Both the position numbers and the translations under genes were made by a program. Of a stretch of DNA of 34,551 nucleotides, positions 24,088 to 31,817 are shown in pieces. The stretch's first letter is position 1. Each line of letters starts with the position of its first letter. This stretch comes from Rhizobium sp. L43 (GTDB lineage Bacteria; Pseudomonadota; Alphaproteobacteria; Rhizobiales; Rhizobiaceae), in NCBI RefSeq assembly GCF_002531725.1, contig NZ_NWSQ01000043.1, forward strand, positions 1 through 34,551, read 5' to 3'. The notes beneath the pieces were generated by a model. The model did not search any database and was not told where the DNA came from. It saw only the letters and a list, made by a program, of their open reading frames with translations.

Positions 24088-25854
24088 TCAGGTCGCGCCG
24101 ACCGTTGCCTGCAATTTTCCTCGGCCCCGCCACAAGGTGAAGTAAAGAGCGACCAGCCAGACAACAGGGAGTAGCGTCAAAAACGATCCAACTGCAGCAA
24201 TCGTTGGGTCGATTTGCTGCTTCAAGTTCTCCAGCATCTTCAAAGGGAGCGTGGGGATCGAATAGCCGCTGACAAACGACGTGATAATGACCTCGTCGAA
24301 GGACGCAAGGAACGCGAACAAAGCGCCACCGATGATACCTGAGCGGATCAACGGTAGGGTCACCCGCATGAAGGTCTGCATAGGTCCGGCACGCATGCTC
24401 ATCGCAGCCTGCTCCAGCCTCCTGTCGAAGCCCGAGAGAGTCGCCAAGACGACCACCACGACATAACCAATGGCGCCGATGGTTTGGCCCAGAATAATTC
24501 CTGTGCTGGTTCCCACAAGGCCAAATCTCGCCAGTCCGAGATAGACGGCTACACCGACGACGATGATTGGAAACGTTATTGGCGTCAGGATTGCCATGGT
24601 CAGACCCGAACGGAGGCGGGGTGCGCAGCGGCTTAGACCAAAGGCGGCCAATGTACCAACGACCGTGGACACGACGGCGACGACCACACCGAATTGGAAG
24701 CTGTTCCACAAAGCTCCGATCCAGGAAGGATCCCCAAAGAACGAATAGTACCACCGCAGGGAAACTGCTCTTGGGGGAAACTCGATAAATTCTCCCGAAC
24801 TGAACGATATCACGATGACGATCAAGCCCGGCGCCAGCAGATAGATCATAACGGGGGTAAGGAAGACAGCTCCGAGGATCTTCGACCAGGAGGTATCCCG
24901 TTGCGCCTTGTAGACCCCCGCAGCCCACCGACGGGCCTGATACGGTATTGCAAGTTCGTGCAGAAAGCGGACGCCCTTGCTGGCAGACGGCAACCGGATC
25001 GGGCGTGGCTTTCGCTCCGCTTGTCCTGATTGGTCATGGGCGGCTGCAAGATTGACTCCTGCTGTGGAAAGAAGCAGAAGCGCCACCGCAAGGAGAATGA
25101 AAGCCGCAGCTGCCGTCTGACCGATGTTCAAGGAGGTCGTAAGCAGCGAGTTGATGAGGGTAGACAGCATAGTGTCGCCTAGACCGCCAAGAGCCTGCGG
25201 CGTGATGTAGAACCCAAGGCACACGACAAAGACCAGGATGCAGCCACTTCGAATGCCCGGGATGCTGAGTGGAAAGAACACACGCAAAAAGGCTGTGAGA
25301 GGCTTTGCCCCCATGCTACGAGCAGCCGACATCAAGGACTTATCGATACCCATCATCACGCTGATCAATGGCAAGATCATCATCGGCAGCATAATATGCA
25401 CCATGCCGACGTATACGGCGAAGCGATTATATATGAGCGATAGTGGCCTTTCGATAAGACCAGCATTGAGCAACAGGGTGTTGATCAGGCCACTGTCGCC
25501 CAAAACGACCGTCCAAGCATACGTGCGCACCAGTGCGCTCGTTAGCCAAGGTAGGAAGACCATTACCATCAAGATGGGACGTGCGCGACCGGCGTTGGCG
25601 ATCAGAAATGCAGTAGGGTAGCCGATGACCAAGCACAGTGCCGTCGCGATGAAGCTGATCTCGAAGGTTTGAAACAGGATCAGGACGAAGGATCGCTGTG
25701 CAAAAAATCCTTCATAATTTGCAAGAGAAAACGCTGGCGCGTTCAAGCTCGTCAGGAACAAGAGGATCATCGGTATACCGAAAACCGCAAACAAGAGGCC
25801 GCAGGCCGGCACCGTAAGCAGGATCGGCATTGACCGTAGTTTTTGAATCGTCAT
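24088..25854 (-). CDS. Fused ABC transporter permease (PotB-PotC type, polyamine family)
   Basis: This 588-aa membrane protein carries two complete permease domains. The first (about residues 1-285) has membrane segments such as PILLTVPACGLLFAVFGIPM and the coupling motif SAARSMGAKPLTAFLRVFFP. The second (about 330-588) has VIYLLAPGLIVIVISFSS and the coupling motif QAAMSMRAGPMQTFMRVTLP. A hydrophilic stretch of about 45 residues rich in Arg and Lys (around GQAERKPRPIRLPSASKG) joins them. In PotABCD-type systems PotB and PotC are normally separate, so one chain here forms the entire channel. The start at 25854 has GGGGGCAGG upstream and follows the ATPase stop by 15 bases. The operon order is binding protein, ATPase, permease. 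The substrate is likely a polyamine or related cationic or amino compound. Confidence 0.88.
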   Translation of the reverse strand: MTIQKLRSMPILLTVPACGLLFAVFGIPMILLFLTSLNAPAFSLANYEGFFAQRSFVLILFQTFEISFIATALCLVIGYPTAFLIANAGRARPILMVMVFLPWLTSALVRTYAWTVVLGDSGLINTLLLNAGLIERPLSLIYNRFAVYVGMVHIMLPMMILPLISVMMGIDKSLMSAARSMGAKPLTAFLRVFFPLSIPGIRSGCILVFVVCLGFYITPQALGGLGDTMLSTLINSLLTTSLNIGQTAAAAFILLAVALLLLSTAGVNLAAAHDQSGQAERKPRPIRLPSASKGVRFLHELAIPYQARRWAAGVYKAQRDTSWSKILGAVFLTPVMIYLLAPGLIVIVISFSSGEFIEFPPRAVSLRWYYSFFGDPSWIGALWNSFQFGVVVAVVSTVVGTLAAFGLSRCAPRLRSGLTMAILTPITFPIIVVGVAVYLGLARFGLVGTSTGIILGQTIGAIGYVVVVVLATLSGFDRRLEQAAMSMRAGPMQTFMRVTLPLIRSGIIGGALFAFLASFDEVIITSFVSGYSIPTLPLKMLENLKQQIDPTIAAVGSFLTLLPVVWLVALYFTLWRGRGKLQATVGAT

Positions 25855-25869
25855 TTACCTGCCCCCACG

Positions 25870-26964
25870 TTACGCCGCAACAAAGCGGATATCGGACCGG
25901 AGCCAGTCTAAGCGGACCTCATCCCCGGGTTGGAAGACTTCCTGGCCTGAGGCAACATGTTCGCGCGCGATTAGCATGGTGTTCCCGACACGTACCCGGT
26001 ATTTCCTCAGCGGACCTGCATAGATCATATCTTCAACGGTGCCGGACACAGCCTGTCTTTGATCCGCGTCGGCGCGTCTCGCGGCCGTGCGCCCACCAAT
26101 GCAAATGCGTTCGGGTCGCAACATTGAAACCATTCCGGAAGACGGCACGGCGTCCGATTCCACTTTGAATTCGGTGTTCTCGAGGATGTTGGCCTCGCCC
26201 AGGAAATTGGCGACGAAGCGCGTTTTCGGTCGATCGTAGAGTGCTTCGGGCGTATCGATCTGCTCGATTTGGCCAGCTTGCATCACGACGATGCGGTCGG
26301 ACAAGGTCAGGGCCTCCTCCTGATCGTGGGTCACGCAAATGGTGGTCTTTCCAAATTCTCTATGCAGTTCTTTGATCTCGACCTGCATTTGTTCGCGCAG
26401 GTTTCGATCCAGCGCACCAAGCGGCTCGTCGAGCAGCAATATCGGCGGGTCGGCGATCAGCGCGCGCGCAACGGCGACGCGCTGCTGCTGGCCGCCACTC
26501 AGTTGTGACGGCATCCGGCTGCCAAATTCGCCGAGCCGAACGCGCTCCAGCATTCGGCTGACTCGCGTCGCCCTGTCGGCGGCCTTGATCCCACGCATCT
26601 CCAGCGGGAACTCCAAGTTGCGATGAACCGTGAGGTGCGGGAAAAGGGCATAACTCTGGAATACGATGCCTTGGTCACGTCTGTAAGACGGAACCTTGGA
26701 AACTGATTTTCCGGCAATGAGAATGTCGCCCTTTGTCGGTGCCGTGAAGCCGGCAAGGAGCATCAAAGCGGTCGTCTTTCCCGAACCGCTTGGACCGAGA
26801 ATAGTCAGAAACTCACCCCGAGATACGGAAAGGGAGATATCCTTAACCGCAGCCACGGCCCCATACATCTTTGTAACATTACGGAATTCAATCTGGGTGG
26901 CGGCTGGGTCGTTCTTCAATACTTCGTCCTCGGCAGGAAGATAACTTTTCAGGTTCAGGGTCAT
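25870..26964 (-). CDS. ABC transporter ATP-binding protein (PotA-like)
   Basis: The product is 364 aa. Walker A is GPSGSGKT (57-64), Q-loop Gln103 is in VFQSYALFPHLTVHRN, the signature LSGGQQQR is at 155-162, Walker B ILLLDEP is at 175-181, and the switch His is in CVTHDQEEALTLSD. After about residue 240 there is a TOBE-type regulatory domain including FVANFLGEANILE, VSMLRPERICIGG and GTVEDMIYAGPLRKYRV. This is the usual architecture of spermidine/putrescine and Fe-type importers. It energises the fused permease encoded 15 bases downstream. The ATG at 26964 has GGAG nine bases upstream. There are 143 bases between the binding-protein stop and this start without a recognisable promoter. Confidence 0.93.
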   Translation of the reverse strand: MTLNLKSYLPAEDEVLKNDPAATQIEFRNVTKMYGAVAAVKDISLSVSRGEFLTILGPSGSGKTTALMLLAGFTAPTKGDILIAGKSVSKVPSYRRDQGIVFQSYALFPHLTVHRNLEFPLEMRGIKAADRATRVSRMLERVRLGEFGSRMPSQLSGGQQQRVAVARALIADPPILLLDEPLGALDRNLREQMQVEIKELHREFGKTTICVTHDQEEALTLSDRIVVMQAGQIEQIDTPEALYDRPKTRFVANFLGEANILENTEFKVESDAVPSSGMVSMLRPERICIGGRTAARRADADQRQAVSGTVEDMIYAGPLRKYRVRVGNTMLIAREHVASGQEVFQPGDEVRLDWLRSDIRFVAA

Positions 26965-27107
26965 CAGGATACTCCAGGAGGAACAGTGCGCCAGTTTGGC
27001 GTACCATGCCTAAAACTCAGTCGTCAGATAAGGTGGCACCATCCTCACGGAGCATAGTCCAGCGTCCGCGATTGGATGGCGCCACCGATCGAAGTTCGAT
27101 GAACGGC

Positions 27108-28211
27108 TTACTGGAGAATCCACTCATTCCAGCGTTGGACCATCAGCTCTTTATTCGACTTGCCGTCCGCGCTTGTCTCGGCATACCATTTTGCGTTCAG
27201 AGCAAAACTGGAGGCCGTGTAATCGGGATACGATGCGAGCTTTCGTCCGATTTTTTCAGCTATCGTTTTGTAAGCGTTCTTGTTCGTTGGGCCCTGCCCG
27301 ATCAACTCAGCGAACGCAGCTTGCCGATCGGCGCGACCGGTCAATTCGAGGAATTTCTGAGCATTTTCCGCATTTGGGCTGCCCTTTGGAATGCACCAGA
27401 AATCCGTGGTCAACTTCGCCTGATTGCGATTGATCTCGATTGGCGCCCCCTCATCGATCAGTGAAAGTGCACGACCATCATAGGACTGCACGACGTCGGC
27501 GACGTTATCGCGCATGATCTGCAGAATTTCGGAACCACTTGTCCACCATTTGCGGATGTGCGGCCTGATCTTGTTGAGGCTGGCAAAGACGCGGTCGACA
27601 TCCAGTGGGTATAGCTTGTCCATAGGCACGCCATCCGCAAGCAGCGCTTCCTCCCACGGCCCGTTTCCATATTCACCGGTGAAGAGCGAGCGCACGCCCG
27701 GGAATTTTTCTACGTCCCAGAACTCCGCCCAGGTAGTCGGCCGCGGCTTGTCAGCCGGAAACTTCTTGGTGTTATACACCATGTTGGTGGAATAGACGTA
27801 CGAAGCGAAGCCATTGGTGTGTTTCGCGAATTCAGATATTGCGTCCAATTCGTCTTTCTTCCACGAAGAGTAATCTACCTGTTCGAGATATCCCTTGGCG
27901 GTGAGTGGGTCGACGTTGGTCTGACCAAGATTCACGACGTCAGCCGAGACGTTCTTGGTGTCGACCATCATCGCGATCTGCGTGGATGAAAAGTCTGCGG
28001 TAACCGGGATAACCTTAACCCCGGTCTCGACCACGAACGGCTCGACATAAGCCTTCATGACTGCGTTTCCCCAGGTGCCGCCGCTCATGTTGACTTTCAA
28101 CTCACCAGCGGAAGCGGCCCGTGCGCGACCCGAAACGGAAGACATCGCACCGACGGCGATCACGGAGGATGTGGCCTGCATGAAGTGCCTGCGATTTATC
28201 AAAAAGCTCAT
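27108..28211 (-). CDS. ABC transporter substrate-binding protein (PotD-like)
   Basis: The product is 367 aa from the ATG at 28211 with GAGGGA five or so bases upstream; the frame extends 23 codons further without similarity. The N-terminus NRRHFMQATSSVIAVGAMSS resembles a twin-arginine signal peptide, followed by an Ala-rich cleavage region. Mature parts typical of spermidine/putrescine-type binding proteins are LKVNMSGGTWGNAVMKAYVE, ADVVNLGQTNVDPLTAKG, YSTNMVYNTKKFPADKP, TTWAEFWDVEKFPGVRSL, AKLTTDFWCIPKGSPNAENA and RADRQAAFAELIGQGPTNK. It delivers substrate to the fused permease. The promoter region about 256 bases upstream has a copy of the repeated operator-like motif. Substrate unknown. 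Confidence 0.9.
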   Translation of the reverse strand: MSFLINRRHFMQATSSVIAVGAMSSVSGRARAASAGELKVNMSGGTWGNAVMKAYVEPFVVETGVKVIPVTADFSSTQIAMMVDTKNVSADVVNLGQTNVDPLTAKGYLEQVDYSSWKKDELDAISEFAKHTNGFASYVYSTNMVYNTKKFPADKPRPTTWAEFWDVEKFPGVRSLFTGEYGNGPWEEALLADGVPMDKLYPLDVDRVFASLNKIRPHIRKWWTSGSEILQIMRDNVADVVQSYDGRALSLIDEGAPIEINRNQAKLTTDFWCIPKGSPNAENAQKFLELTGRADRQAAFAELIGQGPTNKNAYKTIAEKIGRKLASYPDYTASSFALNAKWYAETSADGKSNKELMVQRWNEWILQ

Positions 28212-28466
28212 TTTCGTTCCCTCTGTTATTCCCTTGCTTATCAAGGGGCATTCATTCTGCTCGGTTTGTGGCGAACACAACTCACGGGATCAAACTCATT
28301 GCCGCAAGCGGTGTTTGGACCGCGGTGTTCGTCATTGTTGTGACGGACTTCATCCTTCCATTTCACCAACCAACGCGGCGGTTGCCGGCTGACCAGTTTC
28401 AAGCAACGGCACGCCCTCACGGACTATACCGGCTGGAGGCAATGCCTAGCGTAATACGGCGCCTAT

Positions 28467-28485
28467 TGCAACAAATGTTTTATGC
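28467..28485 (-). promoter_or_regulatory. Repeated operator-like motif, copy 3 (transporter operon)
   Basis: TGCAACAAATGTTTTATGC is identical over 19 bases to 22926-22944. On the minus strand it is preceded eight bases upstream by TTGACGCAT (28502-28494), which may be a -35 region, so the motif would overlap the promoter of the binding-protein/ATPase/permease operon. This fits repression by RpiR. Confidence 0.6.
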
Positions 28486-28581
28486 GTCCGGATATGCGTC
28501 AAGCGTATTAGATGCAGTCGGCCCGAGCTGCGATTTTGGCCAACTCGAAGAACGTTGGGGGAATATAGCCTGCGGGATTGA

Positions 28582-28713
28582 CCTGATAAGCGCGCGCTCG
28601 CGTTGCATGTGATCGAAGGAAAGCCCTCCGAGCTGGAAATCTATAAGGAAAACGGAAAGCCGATTCTCATCGATCCTTACGAAATCGAGCTGTCCCGACT
28701 TCATTTCTACTGA
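28582..28713 (+). pseudogene. C-terminal remnant of a small unknown protein
   Basis: The plus strand reads PDKRALALHVIEGKPSELEI, then YKENGKPILIDPYEIELSRL and HFY before a stop at 28711. The composition (alternating acidic and hydrophobic residues, a clean ending SRLHFY) looks like real protein rather than chance, but an in-frame stop just upstream removes any longer N-terminus. I do not recognise the family. It lies in the intergenic space between the transporter operon and the C45 gene. Confidence 0.35.
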
Positions 28714-29026
28714 ACTGCACGCTCGCTAGACCGCTGGCTCTATTCTTACCTCCGCAAACGGCCGACCCCGGTCTTCCAACGCGCTTAAACTATGCCGAGT
28801 TTTCAATCCTGATTACCGGAAATCTCGGGCCTTGGGGAATGGGCTCGGCATCGTGTCCGGCTCGGGATAAGTACTCGATTTGCATATCGACACCCTCAAG
28901 GTGAAGGCCAGGAATTTTTACTGATCGGACCTAATGGCAACGGCGATCGTTTGAGTTCAATCGCATCAGGTTCAGGGATCTTTTGGTCTGCAGCCTTCTC
29001 GCTGTCCTAGTGGCAGAGTGAAACAC
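28714..29026. other. Intergenic region, nothing recognised
   Basis: About 310 bases with only short open frames and no clear repeats. It is probably degraded sequence upstream of the C45 promoter region. Confidence 0.4.
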
Positions 29027-29055
29027 TTGACGCATATTTTTGCATTGTGTATCAA
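29027..29055 (+). promoter_or_regulatory. Sigma-70-like promoter candidate for the C45 gene
   Basis: TTGACG (29027-29032) is separated by 17 bases from TATCAA (29050-29055). The -35 is part of TTGACGCAT, which also occurs in the rpiR intergenic region (22953-22961) and, on the minus strand, in the transporter promoter region (28502-28494). The C45 start codon is 111 bases downstream. Confidence 0.4.
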
Positions 29056-29166
29056 ATGACGCACGCGGCGCGCTTCGCAGGGTGCGTTTGCCGGGGTTCC
29101 GCCGAAAGGAACCTACTGCTGCATAGCCCGCCTAAATAGGACAATGAGTGAAAGGCTGAGGACTCA

Positions 29167-30213
29167 ATGAAAAAAAATCTTATCACGTGCGTGCGCGCCA
29201 AGGGCAACGCCTTCGAGATTGGCTGTGCGCTCGGAAAAGCCAATGCCACAAGCTTCCTTGAATATCGGCTTGGCACCGAGCAATTTCGCGCCTTGGATGC
29301 TCGCTGGCGCGGATCGGAGTATTTGAAGAATTTGGAAGCCGCAGCCCGCGCGGCCTATCCCCGCTACGTGCGCGAAATCGAGGGGATCGCAGAAGGTGCC
29401 GGCAAGGATTTTGAGACCATCTTCCTGTTGAATTGCCAGGCCGACCTGCAAATTTCAGAAGCGGCCGCCACACAAAACTCTGTTGCCGGAATGGGCTGCA
29501 CGACTGTCCTGATTCCAGCTGAAGGCAACGGCCCGGCAGTTATCGCCCATAATGAGGACGGCGAACCCGACTATCTTGGTGCCAATTTCTGGATAGAAAT
29601 TGAGCCCGATGATGGGCTCGCGTGGAGCAGCTTTATGACGCCCGGCATGCTCCCAGGTGGGACTTTTGGCCTGAACGAGTCCGGCCTGGTCCAGACGATC
29701 AACGAGATCACGCCGAACGACCAAAAACCGGGCGTGCCCCGGCAGGTTCTCTGCCGCGCCATCCTTGATGCAAAAAGCTTGGAGGATGCGGTCGGTATTT
29801 TGAAGCGAAACGACCGCTCTTGCGGATTCCATCACACTCTCGGCGATGCGAAGACCCGCAAGGTACTCTCTGTCGAAGCGCCGGCCTCCGGCTGCGTCGC
29901 GGTAGAGGTTACTGAGCCACGCGCTCATGCCAACCATCTTCTCTCCGGCGAGTTCAGTGGATTGAAGCAGACCATCGGTGCTTCCTCCCGCGACCGACAA
30001 GAAGCGGCAGATCGGATGATCGCCGAAGGCGCGTTGGCGGGTGGAGCAGAAGCTGTGCTGTTCGATGAGACCACTCCGATTTTTAAAGAATGGAAAGACT
30101 CCCGGACGCTCGCGACGAGCATTTTCGAGCTTTTCCCAAACCGCATCGAGTGGCGCATACATGCGGCTCGTGACGAGCGAAACGCACTAAGCGGAACCAT
30201 GCGCGTCGTCTAA
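29167..30213 (+). CDS. C45 family autoproteolytic acyltransferase/hydrolase
   Basis: The product is 348 aa, the usual length for this family (acyl-CoA:6-aminopenicillanate acyltransferase-like, Ntn hydrolase fold). The expected N-terminal nucleophile after self-cleavage is Cys111 in SVAGMGCTTVLIPAEG, followed by the conserved block AVIAHNEDGEPDYLG. Upstream is KGNAFEIGCALGKAN and YVREIEGIAEGAGKDFETIF, and later GTFGLNESGLVQTINEITP and HHTLGDAKTRKVLSVEAP. The family cleaves or transfers acyl groups on amines and amino acids. The start at 29167 has TGAGGA seven bases upstream. The gene is alone on the plus strand between two transporter loci. Given the nearby polyamine-type importer and aminotransferase, removal of an acyl group from an imported amine is an attractive but unproven role. 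Confidence 0.85.
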   Translation: MKKNLITCVRAKGNAFEIGCALGKANATSFLEYRLGTEQFRALDARWRGSEYLKNLEAAARAAYPRYVREIEGIAEGAGKDFETIFLLNCQADLQISEAAATQNSVAGMGCTTVLIPAEGNGPAVIAHNEDGEPDYLGANFWIEIEPDDGLAWSSFMTPGMLPGGTFGLNESGLVQTINEITPNDQKPGVPRQVLCRAILDAKSLEDAVGILKRNDRSCGFHHTLGDAKTRKVLSVEAPASGCVAVEVTEPRAHANHLLSGEFSGLKQTIGASSRDRQEAADRMIAEGALAGGAEAVLFDETTPIFKEWKDSRTLATSIFELFPNRIEWRIHAARDERNALSGTMRVV

Positions 30214-30215
30214 TG

Positions 30216-30696
30216 CAGCTCTTTGATCGCCGAGCGTAGCGCTGGCTTCGTCCTGCGATCGGCGGCCCATGGGTGCGTAGACCCGGGCGAGAAAAGTCTG
30301 GGCATCTCTTGCCGGCTTGCGACAGCCGGCACCTCGGCATCGATGGGGTTGGCCCCGCTCCACCGTCCAGTCGCTGACACTCACCGCGTATGGATTCCGC
30401 CATATAGGCCGTGATGTTCATGCCCAGACCGATCCAGCCCGCGGTGAAGGCCGAAAGGTTTATGCCGATCTGCGGGCCGCCAAAGTAAAGCAGGAAGAGC
30501 TGCACGAGAGAGGGCGTGCCGCGAAAGACGCTGACATAGCCCGTACCGATGGACCGTGGGATCTGGCTGCGCGACAGCCGCATTGCGGTCAGCACCGCAG
30601 CAAGGACAGAACGAAAGCCAGAAATGATATGACAACCGTCACTCCGGCGGCGTCAAGGAAATAGGGAAAAAAACCCTGGATCAGCGCGATGTCCAA
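30216..30696 (-). pseudogene. Amino-acid-type ABC permease (HisM/GlnP-like), frameshifted and degraded
   Basis: A TTG at 30696 preceded by GGGAGGGGG starts DIALIQGFFPYFLDAAGVTV, then VISFLAFVLSLL. A frame change near 30600 is needed to continue AVLTAMRLSRSQIPRS, TGYVSVFRGTPSLVQLFLLY and AFTAGWIGLGMNITAYMAES, the classic start of a polar amino-acid permease. After this the reading becomes unrelated (CQRLDGGAG), where the EAA coupling loop should be. It is thus dead. It follows the broken binding-protein gene by 47 bases, as in family-3 importer operons. Confidence 0.82.
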
Positions 30697-30743
30697 TGCC
30701 CCCTCCCGTGGAAGGCCGGGCCATCAGGCCCGGCAAATGGCGA

Positions 30744-31529
30744 TCAGCGGATGTCGCGACCGATCCATTTCGTAGCAATGGTCTCGTAAGTGCCGTCGGC
30801 CATCATGCCATCAAGCGCTTTCTGCATCGCTGCCTTAAGTTCCGGATTACCCTTGCGGATTGCGATACCAATGCTGACGCTGGCGCCTTCGATGTTCGGA
30901 ATGTCGAGCACGCGGATTGGGTCGCCGGATTGCTTGATCACGGCAAGCAGCGCGATGTAGTCAACCAAACCGCATCGATACGGCCGGCGTTCAAGCCCAT
31001 CACCAGTTCGGGAAGCCCCTTGCAGGTTCGGATCGTCCAGCCACCGGTTTTGCGGGTCCACTTTTCATGGGTCTCGCCGAGGGTTACGCCGATGGCCGCC
31101 CTTGAGATCATCCAGTCCTTTCGACGTCGAGTCTTTCAGCACGAAGATGCCGCGACCATCACTATAATAAGGTCCAACGAAATCAACGACCTTCTGACGT
31201 TCCGCGGTGATGGTCATGGAACCGACGATGGAATCATACCTGTTTGCGACGAGACCCGGAATGATGCCGTCCCACGCCGTGGTCAGAACTTCGCGTTTCA
31301 CGCCAAGACGGTTGGCGATTTCATTGGCAATATCGACGTCGAAACCGACGAGCCGGTTCTGCCCGTCAGTCATGCTGAAGGGCGGATGCTGGCCCGACAT
31401 GGCGGCGCTGAACTTGCCCGGCTCCTTGATCGAAGCCAGTTCATCGGCAGTCGCCGGCAAGGCCACGCTGAACGCCAGGCCGAGGACAACCGTGGAGCGC
31501 ATTGCGACCCGTGAGATGCATTGAAACAT
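30744..31529 (-). pseudogene. Family-3 ABC substrate-binding protein, frameshifted
   Basis: The start at 31529 gives a signal peptide (STVVLGLAFSVALPATADE) and mature text FSAAMSGQHPPFSMTDGQNR, LVGFDVDIANEIANRLGVKR, TAWDGIIPGLVANRYDSIVG and VVDFVGPYYSDGRGIFVLKD. The frame is lost near 31097, is recovered as GVTLGETHEKWTRKTGGW and LPELVMGLNAGRIDAV, and is lost again near 30967. The third frame gives VDYIALLAVIKQSGDPIRVL and ends TYETIATKWIGRDIR. All domains of an amino-acid-type binding protein are present, with two indels. With the permease remnant downstream it is a decayed polar amino-acid importer, a family that includes EhuB and (from memory) the y4tE product. Confidence 0.87.
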
Positions 31530-31817
31530 GGATGACTCCCCCGCTTATGATTGATATGCATCGGTGCTTTCCGAATTTCGATACTCTCCTCCTGTAAGTC
31601 ATTCGTCAAATAGTTTGAATAGCGAGTATAGATCTACAGAATGCAACGCCGATGGGCTTGTGCCTGCGAGCCAACCTATGAGGCACAGCATTGATGCCAG
31701 GCTGCATTGTCACGCCATGCGATCGCTGATCGGAACCCCATCATCATCAGACCATCGGCTGCGAGCCTCCATCCCCAGACGGAAGCGGCCCTCGGCTGCG
31801 CCCGCTCTCGCATCGGC
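31530..31817. other. Short gene-free stretch before IS630
   Basis: About 290 bases with no recognised gene. One minus-strand reading, EGRFRLGMEARSRWSDDDG, ends shortly after and may be the tail of a lost gene, but I do not recognise it. Confidence 0.3.
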
